From: an uncultured Lachnospiraceae bacterium
GTDB lineage: Bacteria; Bacillota; Clostridia; Lachnospirales; Lachnospiraceae
NCBI GenBank assembly: GCA_949840805.1
Contig: CATKXR010000045.1
Span: 1 to 41,121, forward strand
Direction of reading: 5' to 3'
Length of the DNA: 41,121 nt
Below are positions 13,072-21,133 of the stretch, one piece after another. The notes under the pieces were generated by a model, which ran no database searches, was not told where the DNA came from, and saw only the letters and a program-made list of their open reading frames with translations. A program made the translations under genes and the position numbers. Numbering within the stretch: the stretch's first letter is position 1; every line of letters begins with the position of its first letter.

Positions 13072-15225
13072 CTATATGCTCTCCAGGGCCGCCGTGTGGA
13101 GGGCCTGGATATCCAGAATGATGCTGATATTCCCGTCGCCTAAGATCGTACAGCCGGAAATGCCGTAGTTCTTCAGATCGAAAGTGGTCAGGAAAGCGGG
13201 GAAGGGCTTCACAACAACCTGCTGTTCCCCGATCAGCTCATCTACAAACAGGCAGAAGGAGTAATCGCTTGTCTCGACCCACAAAAGGATGCCGTCCACT
13301 AACTCCGTAACCTGAGTCTCAATGCCATAAAACTGGTGGAGCCGCAGGATGGGGTAGAAGCTGCCCATCCGCTCAACCATCTCGTTGCCGCTTTCATCAT
13401 GGATAATCTCGTCAGCCAGGATCTTGAAGGACTGGCGGATATTGGCGATAGCAATGGTAAAGATGGAAGAGCCGACCGTTACCTTCATGCCGTCCATAAT
13501 AGCCAAAGTAAGCGGAATCTTCATCATAAAGGTGGTTCCCTGGCCTTCCTCGCTGGAAAGGGTCACGGTTCCGCCTACGGATTCCACATTCTTCTTAACC
13601 ACGTCCATGCCAACGCCTCTGCCGGAAAATTCCGTGACGGTCTGGTTGGTGGAAAAGCCGGGAAGCATAACAAGGCCTAAGGCTTCCTTGCGGGAGTATT
13701 CGTTCTCCGGCTTGGTCAGGATACCGCGTTCCCTGGCTTTGGCCAAAAGCTTATCCGCGTTCATGCCCTTGCCATCATCAGCTATGGAGATCACCACCTC
13801 ATTGCTGGTGTGGGAGGCGGACAGGGTGATCTCGCCCTGGGCGCTCTTGCCGGCGCGGATTCTCTCGTTCACATCGTCCTCAATGCCGTGGTCCATGGCA
13901 TTGCGGACCATATGCATAATGGGATCCTGGATGCTGTCCACAATAGTCTTGTCTACTTCCGTGTCCTCGCCGATCAAGGTCAGACGCACATCCTTGCCCA
14001 GCTTCTGCTTCATATCCCGGACGATCCGGTTCATCTTCTGGAACACGCCGGAGATGGGGACCATCCGCAGGGACATGGCGATATCCTGAAGATCGTCCGT
14101 CAGTTTGCGGAGCTGGCGGGCGGACTTCATAAAGTTGTCATAAGCGTCCCGGGTAAGCTGGTTTAACTCGGGGGCGGAACTTACCATGGACTCGGTGATC
14201 ACGATCTCGCCGACAATGTTCATCAGGTTATCCAGCTTCATCAGATTGACGCTGATCAGATTCTGCTTGGCGGGAACGCCCTGTGTGGTCGTGGCTGCCG
14301 GCGGCTGCTTGGCTGCCGGCGGCTGCTTGGCTGCCGGCTTAGGAGCTTCTTTCAGTTCGGGAACCCTGGCGGCCTGTCCGGCAGAAGACTCTGCAGGCTT
14401 GCTGTCCGGCGCCGAGGGTTCAGGCTCGGGCTCCGGCTGGGGAATGTCGACCAGCTCATAGGAGCGGATATGATTCTGGGTGCGGAGCATGTCTCCTGCC
14501 CGTGAAGCCATATCCTCGGATTCGAAGGCCATATAAAAGCCGTCTTCGATGATCGAAGCACAGGAATCGGGATTGGATTCCATGTTCTCCGGATAATAGC
14601 GGAATTCCAAATCGCACTCTTTTAATGTATTGATAATCATATAGGCGCGCAGGTTTTCCATGCCGATGCCTTCCTCTAGAAACACATGGAGAAAACATAC
14701 AGCTTTGTTGTCTTCCGGAAGATGCTCGGCAGCAAGGGAGGAACCGGCTGGCATACTGTCTCCGGCCGGCTTTGCAGGTGCCTCCTCCTCGGCGGAAGAA
14801 TCCTCCTGGTCCACATTGCTTATCTTCTTCAAAAAGTTGTTGATCTCGGAAGCAAAGCCGTCCATATCCGTGTCGAGAGGCACTCCGCTCTCTACTTTTT
14901 CCACCTGTCCGCGGAGACTGTCTTCTGACCGGAACATCAGATTGAACAGCTCTTTCTTGTGCTGGGGACTTAAGGTATCGATCCCCTTATCGCGGATATA
15001 GAAGAACAAATCTTCTATATGATGTGCAATACTAGCGAGAGAGCCGAATTCCATCATGGCAGATGAACCTTTGATGGTGTGCATGATACGAAAGATCTCA
15101 TTGACGTCGTCCGCAGAAAAATCACCAAGCTTTTCATCGTTGACCAGCATCTCGTCCAGCTGGTCCAAGAGGGAGTTCGTCTCAAAAAGATATGTATCAA
15201 GCATACTTTCCATACCGTTATCCAT
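13072..15225 (-). CDS. cheA: CheA chemotaxis histidine kinase
   Basis: 717 residues. Domains in order: HPt (P1) with phospho-accepting H49 (RIMHTIKGSSAMMEF); a P2-like region; a Pro/Ala-rich linker with six-residue repeats AAKQPP (about residues 297-312); the P3 dimerisation domain (NLMKLDNLMNIVGEIVI); the ATPase domain with N-box MVRNAMDHGIED, G1 DDGKGMN and G2 GRGVGMDVVKKN; and a C-terminal CheW-like P5. It autophosphorylates under receptor control and passes phosphate to CheB and CheY. The ATG at 15225 was preferred over GTGs at 15234 and 15237 because AGGTGG lies 8-9 bases upstream of it. First gene of a minus-strand operon; no cheY, cheC or cheD is adjacent. Confidence 0.97.
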   Translation of the reverse strand: MDNGMESMLDTYLFETNSLLDQLDEMLVNDEKLGDFSADDVNEIFRIMHTIKGSSAMMEFGSLASIAHHIEDLFFYIRDKGIDTLSPQHKKELFNLMFRSEDSLRGQVEKVESGVPLDTDMDGFASEINNFLKKISNVDQEDSSAEEEAPAKPAGDSMPAGSSLAAEHLPEDNKAVCFLHVFLEEGIGMENLRAYMIINTLKECDLEFRYYPENMESNPDSCASIIEDGFYMAFESEDMASRAGDMLRTQNHIRSYELVDIPQPEPEPEPSAPDSKPAESSAGQAARVPELKEAPKPAAKQPPAAKQPPAATTTQGVPAKQNLISVNLMKLDNLMNIVGEIVITESMVSSAPELNQLTRDAYDNFMKSARQLRKLTDDLQDIAMSLRMVPISGVFQKMNRIVRDMKQKLGKDVRLTLIGEDTEVDKTIVDSIQDPIMHMVRNAMDHGIEDDVNERIRAGKSAQGEITLSASHTSNEVVISIADDGKGMNADKLLAKARERGILTKPENEYSRKEALGLVMLPGFSTNQTVTEFSGRGVGMDVVKKNVESVGGTVTLSSEEGQGTTFMMKIPLTLAIMDGMKVTVGSSIFTIAIANIRQSFKILADEIIHDESGNEMVERMGSFYPILRLHQFYGIETQVTELVDGILLWVETSDYSFCLFVDELIGEQQVVVKPFPAFLTTFDLKNYGISGCTILGDGNISIILDIQALHTAALESI
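14293..14338 (-). repeat. 18-bp tandem repeat in the CheA linker
   Basis: Two exact 18-bp units (14293-14310 and 14311-14328) plus a partial third unit encode AAKQPP repeats in the flexible linker. Slippage here would change linker length in frame. Confidence 0.8.
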
Positions 15226-15319
15226 TCGATACACCACCTATCCTTTTTAATGTTTTGCATGAAAATAAAACAGTCCTGTGCATATAAAAAGCATACCAGA
15301 CCACAACATACTGACTATA

Positions 15320-15346
15320 ATATCGGCAAAAAATACAGATTATTAA
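15320..15346 (-). promoter_or_regulatory. Sigma-D (sigma-28) promoter of the che operon
   Basis: Read on the minus strand, GCCGATAT (15327-15320) matches the sigma-D -10 exactly, with TTAA/TAAT (15346-15342) 14-15 bases upstream in place of TAAA. It lies about 95 bases before cheA, as expected for late motility genes under the flagellar sigma factor. Confidence 0.6.
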
Positions 15347-15486
15347 GGGAAATAGAAAATTTTTAAAAAAAAATTCTAATTTCTATTATTTAACGGGAAA
15401 ATGTGCCGAAATAATATAAAAGAGTATGGCGGCAGCCCCAAACACGGCGGCCGGGATAAAGAAGGCTCAATAAGGAGGAGCAACCA

Positions 15487-17277
15487 ATGAAGAATTTAAA
15501 GGTCGGTAAAAAGTTTCTTTTGTCATTTGGCGCTATCTTAGGCATATTCCTGGTGTCAGTGATTGCCTCCTGCATCGGGATATCCAAGGCAAAGTCGTCC
15601 TATGAGGAATTCTATGAGCAGGATTACACAATGATCGCCAACATCTATGAGATGCGGGTCAGCCTCCAGCGTTCCTTAAAGGAGATCCTGCTGAGCACGA
15701 TCGAGGAAGATCCCTCGCAGACCAAAGAGCGGATCGCCACGTCGGACGATTATATAAGCCATATTAACGAGACCCTGCAGCTCGTTTATACTACTTACAA
15801 AGGCGATGTGTCCATGCTGAAGAACTTTGAGACAAAGCTCAGCAGCACCACAAGCCTCCGGCAGCAGATTGTGGACAGCGCGACAGCAGATACGGTGGAC
15901 GGCAATGCCCAGGCCCAGAAATTGATGTTAGAGCAGTACAACCCTCTGACAGAGGAATGTGCCACGATTCTGCAGAACGCTTTCGCCAATCTGTCCGCTG
16001 AATGTGAAAAAACCTTTGAGCAGGCTATGGTCATTAACAATGCCCTTATGACGATGGCCATTGTGATTTCCGTGGTTGCCGTGGCGCTTGCTATCGTGAT
16101 CGCCGTGATGCTGACCAATAATGTACTGAATCCGGTGAAGGAGATTGAGGGGGCTTTGGTTGAGATAGGCAAGGGCAACCTCTCCGTGAATGTCAAGTAT
16201 GAGTCAAGGGACGAGTTCGGCGAGATGGCTGACAACATGCGCTCGATGGTTGCCGGGCTGGCGAAGATCATCCGGGATATTGAGACACTCCTCAGCGCGA
16301 TGGCCGAAGGGGACTTTACCGTCTATTCTTCATATACAGAAGGATACATTGGCGATTACCAGAAGATTCTGCATTCTATGAGGAAGATCAAGGACAGCTT
16401 CAATAACACCCTCGCCACTCTGAACCGTTCTGCGGACCAGGTATCCTCCGGTTCCGACCAGGTATCTTCCGGAGCGCAGGCATTGTCCCAGGGCGCTACG
16501 GAGCAGGCGTCTTCCGTAGAAGAGCTGGCAGCGTCCATCAACGAGATTTCCAGCAATATCAACCGCAACGCCGAGAGCGCCCAGGAGGCAGGCCACAAGG
16601 CGGAGGCAGTGGGGCAGGAGGCGGGAGAGAGCAACCGCAGAATGCAGGATATGCTGAATGCCATGTCCGATATCAACACCGCTTCCGGCGAGATCGGAAA
16701 GATCATCAAGACGATCGAAGATATTGCTTTCCAGACGAATATTCTTGCGCTGAACGCGGCGGTTGAGGCGGCCCGGGCAGGCGCGGCAGGAAAAGGCTTT
16801 GCAGTGGTGGCGGATGAGGTCCGTAACCTGGCCAGCAAGTCTGCAGAGGCTTCCAAGAACACGGCAGTACTGATTGAGAATTCTCTTCATGCAGTGGAAA
16901 ACGGGAAGAAGATCGCAGACGAGACGGCCCAGTCTTTAGAGCAGGTTGTGGAGGGAATCACCGAGGCCACTACCATGATGGATACTATTGCAAAGGCTTC
17001 CAAGGAGCAGGCTGAGGCGATTACCCAGATTACTATCGGTATTGACCAGATCTCCAGCGTGGTCCAGACCAACTCCGCTACGGCTGAGGAGAGCGCGGCA
17101 GCCAGCGAGGAACTGTCCGGCCAGGCTCAGATTCTGAAGGAACTGGTGAGAAAATTCCGTCTGGAAGGACAGGATAGTGGAATGCCGGATATGAGCGTTC
17201 ACTACGAGCAGCCTTCAAAGGATGAGGATTATGTAGATCTTTCTTCCTATTCAAGCTATGGCAACGAAAAATATTAA
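15487..17277 (+). CDS. Methyl-accepting chemotaxis protein (4HB-like sensor)
   Basis: 596 residues: membrane span 1 (about 11-31), a helical extracytoplasmic sensor of about 150 residues resembling a four-helix-bundle MCP domain, membrane span 2 (about 185-207), HAMP ([20 protein letters not shown]), and a long coiled-coil signalling domain. The hairpin tip, about 417-455, carries the invariant [20 protein letters not shown], then [13 protein letters not shown]. The methylation helices are glutamine/glutamate-rich ([19 protein letters not shown] and [16 protein letters not shown]). It would signal through CheW/CheA of the divergent operon. A sigma-D-like GCCGAAAT (15405-15412) lies 75 bases upstream, but no good -35 accompanies it. 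AAGGAGG precedes the ATG. Confidence 0.95.
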   Translation: MKNLKVGKKFLLSFGAILGIFLVSVIASCIGISKAKSSYEEFYEQDYTMIANIYEMRVSLQRSLKEILLSTIEEDPSQTKERIATSDDYISHINETLQLVYTTYKGDVSMLKNFETKLSSTTSLRQQIVDSATADTVDGNAQAQKLMLEQYNPLTEECATILQNAFANLSAECEKTFEQAMVINNALMTMAIVISVVAVALAIVIAVMLTNNVLNPVKEIEGALVEIGKGNLSVNVKYESRDEFGEMADNMRSMVAGLAKIIRDIETLLSAMAEGDFTVYSSYTEGYIGDYQKILHSMRKIKDSFNNTLATLNRSADQVSSGSDQVSSGAQALSQGATEQASSVEELAASINEISSNINRNAESAQEAGHKAEAVGQEAGESNRRMQDMLNAMSDINTASGEIGKIIKTIEDIAFQTNILALNAAVEAARAGAAGKGFAVVADEVRNLASKSAEASKNTAVLIENSLHAVENGKKIADETAQSLEQVVEGITEATTMMDTIAKASKEQAEAITQITIGIDQISSVVQTNSATAEESAAASEELSGQAQILKELVRKFRLEGQDSGMPDMSVHYEQPSKDEDYVDLSSYSSYGNEKY

Positions 17278-17311
17278 ATAGTGATAACCATTGCGGATGC
17301 AGGAAGTATTG

Positions 17312-17350
17312 ATACGCAGAGGGCGCAGTAACCCTCTGCGTATTGTTTCT
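17312..17350 (+). terminator. Terminator between the two chemoreceptor genes
   Basis: ATACGCAGAGGG (17312-17323) and CCCTCTGCGTAT (17332-17343) form a perfect 12-bp stem with an 8-base loop, followed by TGTTTCTT. It separates the two receptors into distinct transcription units or partially attenuates the second. Confidence 0.85.
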
Positions 17351-17379
17351 TAAAATATTTAAAGCATGAGGTGAAAAGT

Positions 17380-19035
17380 ATGGGACATACCATCAAACAA
17401 AGGGTTATGATGCGAATTGCTCTAATTTTTACAGTCGTGATCATCAGCGGGATTGTGACAGTCAGCGGTATGGAGAGCATTCGGAAACACAGCACATCCA
17501 CAGAACTGGCTACGGAGATTCATTCTTTGGTATTGACGGCAGAACGTGCCCATTATGGATGGGTGGAGAACCTCTGTTCCGCAGTGGCAATGGGAACAGA
17601 ATTCACAGGCAGCACCGATTACCGGACCTGTGTTTTGGGGAACTGGCTTTACAATTCGGACCTTTCCAAGATACAAGATAAGGAGATCCTGGATTTAATG
17701 GAAGCGATGAAGCCTCTCCATCAGGCAGTACACGAGTCAGCCCAGGAGGTACTGGCTTTAAAAGAGACGAATCAGGCGGCAGCTAACGACATGTATTTAA
17801 ACGGAACAAAGGCCAATGTGGTAAAGCTGGTCGAACTGTTAGAAAAAGTCGCCGCCATTACGGAAGAACAGGTAACGGAGAACCAGTCTGTTCTTTTTTC
17901 TTCTGTTACAAGAACAGAGGTGATTGCGGGATTTACGGTTCTGGTGACATTGGTAGCCAGTCTGATGCTGGTGATTTATGTATTGAAGGGAATCGTGAAG
18001 CCTTTGCAGATTGTCACGGAATCCAGCAAGAATTTGTCCAGGGGCAATCTGGATTTTGAGATTGACATCCATAGCGAGGACGAGATCGGGATGCTGGCGG
18101 AAAGCTTGACATCTTCCGCCAAAAGCCTGAAGCTTTATATTTCTGATATTACTCATGTGCTGAGCAAAATGGCATCCGGGGATCTCAGCAGCACCAGTTC
18201 CATTGACTACATTGGGGATTTTGTCCATATCCAGGAAGCGATCGAGACGATCAGCCACGAGTTAAACCAGACTATGGAGCAGATCCATTCTTCTGCCGTC
18301 CAGGTAGACGCCGGTTCCAGCCAGGTGGCAAATGGCGCCCAGAATCTGGCCCAGGGGGCTACGGAACAGGCTTCCGAGGTCGATAATCTGATGCATAAGA
18401 TTGAACAGATCACAGATCAGATTGACAGGAATGCAAAGAGCGCGGCGATCACTACCAGGGAAGCAGACCAGGTAGGAATCCAGATTGACCAGTGCAATGT
18501 ACAGATGCAGAAGATGACAGAAGCCATGCGTGAGATCAATGCTTGTTCCGGCGAGATCCAGAACATCATTAAGACCATTGAAGATATTGCTTCCCAGACG
18601 AATATTCTTGCATTGAATGCTGCTGTGGAGGCGGCGAGGGCGGGAAGCGCCGGCAAAGGCTTTGCCGTGGTGGCGGACGAAGTGCGCAGCCTGGCGGCAA
18701 AGAGTGCAGACGCGGCAAAGGATACCACGGAACTGATTGAGAAGACGCTTCATGTGGTGGCTAACGGCTCGGAGCTTACAAAGCTGACACGGGAATCTCT
18801 TGATTCCGTGGTAAAGGGCGCAGGGATCGTCACGGAGCAGATCAAGATGATTTCTGACCTGTCTATGGAGCAGGATTCCGAGATTGGCCAGATTAAAGAC
18901 AGCATCACCCAGATATCTACGGTGATCCAGTCCAACTCGGCTACATCGGAGGAAAGCGCGGCGGCAAGCGAAGAGCTGGCAGGCCAGGCCCAGGTGCTGA
19001 AACAGCTGATCGGGAAATTTAAACTCAGAAGATAA
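17380..19035 (+). CDS. Methyl-accepting chemotaxis protein with a CZB-like zinc domain between its membrane spans
   Basis: 551 residues: membrane span 1 (about 10-30), a sensor region up to about 175, membrane span 2 (about 180-203), HAMP, and a signalling domain with [18 protein letters not shown] and [13 protein letters not shown]. The sensor has the pattern of the chemoreceptor zinc-binding (CZB) family: H58 in AHYGW, C84 in TCVLGNWLY, and H114 with H118 in KPLHQAVHE. Known CZB domains bind zinc through three His and one Cys and sense oxidants such as hypochlorous acid, or zinc. Most are cytosolic; here the domain is predicted outside the membrane. The ATG at 17380 was chosen over GTG 17371 because GAGGTG ends 6 bases before it. 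Confidence 0.93.
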   Translation: MGHTIKQRVMMRIALIFTVVIISGIVTVSGMESIRKHSTSTELATEIHSLVLTAERAHYGWVENLCSAVAMGTEFTGSTDYRTCVLGNWLYNSDLSKIQDKEILDLMEAMKPLHQAVHESAQEVLALKETNQAAANDMYLNGTKANVVKLVELLEKVAAITEEQVTENQSVLFSSVTRTEVIAGFTVLVTLVASLMLVIYVLKGIVKPLQIVTESSKNLSRGNLDFEIDIHSEDEIGMLAESLTSSAKSLKLYISDITHVLSKMASGDLSSTSSIDYIGDFVHIQEAIETISHELNQTMEQIHSSAVQVDAGSSQVANGAQNLAQGATEQASEVDNLMHKIEQITDQIDRNAKSAAITTREADQVGIQIDQCNVQMQKMTEAMREINACSGEIQNIIKTIEDIASQTNILALNAAVEAARAGSAGKGFAVVADEVRSLAAKSADAAKDTTELIEKTLHVVANGSELTKLTRESLDSVVKGAGIVTEQIKMISDLSMEQDSEIGQIKDSITQISTVIQSNSATSEESAAASEELAGQAQVLKQLIGKFKLRR

Positions 19036-19059
19036 AAAGAATAAAAGATAAAGATAAAT

Positions 19060-19090
19060 ATAACAGTCCGGAATGCATCCGGGCTGTTAT
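19060..19090 (+). terminator. Hairpin after the second chemoreceptor gene
   Basis: ATAACAGTCCGG (19060-19071) pairs with CCGGGCTGTTAT (19079-19090) with one G-U pair. The T-tract is poor, so it is a likely but not ideal terminator. Confidence 0.65.
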
Positions 19091-19124
19091 ATAAATGTGA
19101 ATAATGGTCCATAAAAAGGGAGGA

Positions 19125-19152
19125 GCCGACAGCTACTGCGATAGCTGCCGGC
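19125..19152. other. Second hairpin in the gap before pncB
   Basis: GCCGACAGCTA (19125-19135) pairs with TAGCTGCCGGC (19142-19152), one mismatch. No T-tract follows. The rest of the gap between the receptor gene and pncB shows no gene. Confidence 0.4.
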
Positions 19153-19298
19153 GATTATGAAAAAAATTATCTGAATGTCACAGTTGAAAGGTGTTGCTTT
19201 TTGTTTCCTTTGATGATTTTAGTATACGCGGCAGTTGTGAAGGAAGTTTAGCAAAAATATAGATTATCTGTGAACATTTGTAAACAAATAATGAACGA

Positions 19299-19341
19299 AA
19301 CCGGACACAGCCATTTTGATACGGGACGGCTGCATCCGGTT
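19299..19341. terminator. Terminator hairpin at the end of pncB
   Basis: AACCGGACACAGCC (19299-19312) pairs with GGCTGCATCCGGTT (19328-19341) with two internal mismatches. On the minus strand it lies 10 bases after the pncB stop; T-rich sequence follows on both strands, so it may stop convergent transcripts from either side. Confidence 0.65.
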
Positions 19342-19350
19342 TTCCTGTTT

Positions 19351-20811
19351 TCAGCTATTATACTGGTAACTGTCCAAAAGCTGGTTTTTCATGTGCCACA
19401 GTTCATGGGAAAGGTCTACATGGACCCGATGGGGATATTCCAGGCGAAGGGATTCTTCCCAAAGAGTGCCAAGCTCTTTTTGGCAGTATTCCCGGATGTC
19501 CATGACTTTGGGGGATTCGTATACGCATTTTCCTTTTTGGAAAACGGGGATTAACAGTTCCCGCATGGTGTAGCTGCCCGGAGCAAGGTGGGTCTTTTTC
19601 CATGTGGAAACGGGATCGAACAGCAGCAGGGAGTTGGAACAGTCAAAGGATTCGTCTGCGAGGCAGATCAGATCCGCAATGATTTTTCCGGTGTTTTTGT
19701 TATAGATCCGGCGTATTGTCTTGTTGCCGGGATTGGTGATTTTTTCTGCGTTTTCGGAAAGTTTTATTTTGGGGATGAACTTTCCGGTGGCCTTGTCCTG
19801 GATGGCAGCCAGTTTGTACACGCCGCCGAAGGACGGGCAGTCTTTGGAGGTGATCAGGTTGGTGCCTACGCCCCAGGAATTGATGGTGGCGCCCTGGAGT
19901 TTTAAGGAGCTGATCAGGGTCTCGTCCAAGTCATTGGATGCGGAGATTATGGCATCGGAGAAGCCTGCGGCATCCAGCATTTTTTTGGCTTCTTTGGAAA
20001 GATAAGCCAGGTCGCCGCTGTCTAAACGGATCCCGTAGAAGGTTAAAGGAATGCCTGCCTGGCGCATTTCCCGGAATACCTGGATAGCGTTGGGAATACC
20101 GGAATTTAAGGTGTCATAGGTATCCACCAACAGGATGCAGGCAGTGGGATACAGCCGTGCATAGGTGCGGAAAGCAGTCAGTTCATCGGGAAAGCTCATG
20201 ATCCAGCTATGGGCATGGGTGCCTTTGACGGGGACATCGAACATCTGGCCGCACAACACATTGGAAGTCCCGATGCAGCCGCCGATCATGGCGGCACGTG
20301 CTCCGTATATTCCGGCGTCAGGCCCCTGGGCGCGGCGGAGGCCGAATTCCATGACGCCGTCTCCGTTGGCGGCATATACGACCCGGGCGGCCTTAGTGGC
20401 GATCAGGGACTGATGGTTGATAATGTTGAGCAGGGCCGTCTCAATGAGCTGGGCTTCCATAATGGGGGCGATGACCTTAACCAAAGGTTCCCGGGGGAAT
20501 ACCACAGTGCCTTCAGGGATGGCATAAATGTCTCCGGAGAACTTAAAATCCCGCAGATAATCAAGGAAATCCTCTCCGAACAGACCGGTGGAGCCAAGAT
20601 AATCAATGTCCTCTTTTTCAAAATGAAGATTCTTGATATAGTCGATAACCTGGTCTAAGCCGGCGCAGACGGAATAGCCTGCATTGTTGGGGTTGGCGCG
20701 GAAAAAGGCATCAAAAATCACGGTTTCGTTGGCGTCTTTTTCCTTAAAATACCCCTGCATCATGGTCAGTTCATACAGATCGGTCAGCAAGGTAAGGTTG
20801 CGTTTCTTCAT
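19351..20811 (-). CDS. pncB: Nicotinate phosphoribosyltransferase
   Basis: 486 residues. It converts nicotinate, PRPP and ATP to nicotinate mononucleotide in the Preiss-Handler NAD salvage pathway, in the cytosol. Family signatures visible: LTLLTDLYELTMMQGYF at the N-terminus, YEDFL-type FGEDFLDYLRDF, FGLRRAQGPDAG, the conserved KGTHAHSWIMSFPDE, and YGIRLDSGDLAYLSKEAKKMLD. The start at 20811 is supported by GGGAGGAAA just upstream; a longer in-frame extension would overlap the promoter/operator region. It is a single-gene unit with its own promoter and terminator, unrelated to its motility neighbours. Confidence 0.95.
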   Translation of the reverse strand: MKKRNLTLLTDLYELTMMQGYFKEKDANETVIFDAFFRANPNNAGYSVCAGLDQVIDYIKNLHFEKEDIDYLGSTGLFGEDFLDYLRDFKFSGDIYAIPEGTVVFPREPLVKVIAPIMEAQLIETALLNIINHQSLIATKAARVVYAANGDGVMEFGLRRAQGPDAGIYGARAAMIGGCIGTSNVLCGQMFDVPVKGTHAHSWIMSFPDELTAFRTYARLYPTACILLVDTYDTLNSGIPNAIQVFREMRQAGIPLTFYGIRLDSGDLAYLSKEAKKMLDAAGFSDAIISASNDLDETLISSLKLQGATINSWGVGTNLITSKDCPSFGGVYKLAAIQDKATGKFIPKIKLSENAEKITNPGNKTIRRIYNKNTGKIIADLICLADESFDCSNSLLLFDPVSTWKKTHLAPGSYTMRELLIPVFQKGKCVYESPKVMDIREYCQKELGTLWEESLRLEYPHRVHVDLSHELWHMKNQLLDSYQYNS

Positions 20812-20834
20812 GGTATTTCCTCCCGGTTTGGTAT

Positions 20835-20855
20835 TGACAGCAAGTGTCTTTGTCA
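20835..20855 (-). promoter_or_regulatory. Candidate repressor operator of pncB
   Basis: TGACA (20835-20839) and TGTCA (20851-20855) form an inverted repeat with a further GTGTC between them, lying at or just after the predicted transcription start. Firmicute NAD salvage genes are often controlled by the niacin-responsive repressor NiaR, whose sites contain TGTC/GACA-type half sites; that identity is a guess. Confidence 0.35.
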
Positions 20856-20861
20856 GAATGT

Positions 20862-20890
20862 AGTATAACATTGATTTGGAAAAATGGCAA
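20862..20890 (-). promoter_or_regulatory. Sigma-A promoter of pncB
   Basis: On the minus strand TTGCCA (20890-20885) and TATACT (20867-20862) are 17 bp apart, about 50 bases before the start codon. Confidence 0.65.
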
Positions 20891-20964
20891 ATGGATTGAT
20901 AAAAAAATAACGATAAATGACTCTGTGCCGTAATGTTTCAGGAGATGCCCGGACTGTTGCGGAT

Positions 20965-20992
20965 GCTGTCAGGAAAAGGCTGTCAGGAGAAG
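20965..20992. repeat. Two 14-bp direct repeats upstream of the kinase operon
   Basis: GCTGTCAGGAAAAG is followed head-to-tail by GCTGTCAGGAGAAG. They lie about 20-50 bases upstream of the -35 box of the phosphorelay operon, a position suited to a regulator. Confidence 0.5.
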
Positions 20993-21013
20993 GAAAAACC
21001 CGAGAAAAAGAGC

Positions 21014-21042
21014 TTGCATTTCATTAATTGTCGGGGTATACT
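21014..21042 (+). promoter_or_regulatory. Sigma-A promoter of the phosphorelay operon
   Basis: TTGCAT (21014-21019) and TATACT (21037-21042) are 17 bp apart, about 90 bases before the first hybrid kinase. Confidence 0.65.
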
Positions 21043-21133
21043 AAAAAAATAAATGTATAACCAGGTAGTAAGAATATTGTTAAAATGTGTTTGAATGTTT
21101 TGAAGAATTAAAACGATACGAAGGCGAGCTGCA

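Noticed and set aside
13385..14089. Long plus-strand open frame opposite cheA
   Set aside because: Composition is that of an antisense shadow of CheA; no domain, SD or promoter.
15386..15415. Sigma-D promoter for the first chemoreceptor
   Set aside because: GCCGAAAT resembles a -10, but no TAAA-like -35 occurs at 14-16 bases.
19276..19289. ATTTGTAAACAAAT palindrome after pncB
   Set aside because: It lies beyond the end of a gene with no promoter nearby; probably chance in AT-rich DNA.
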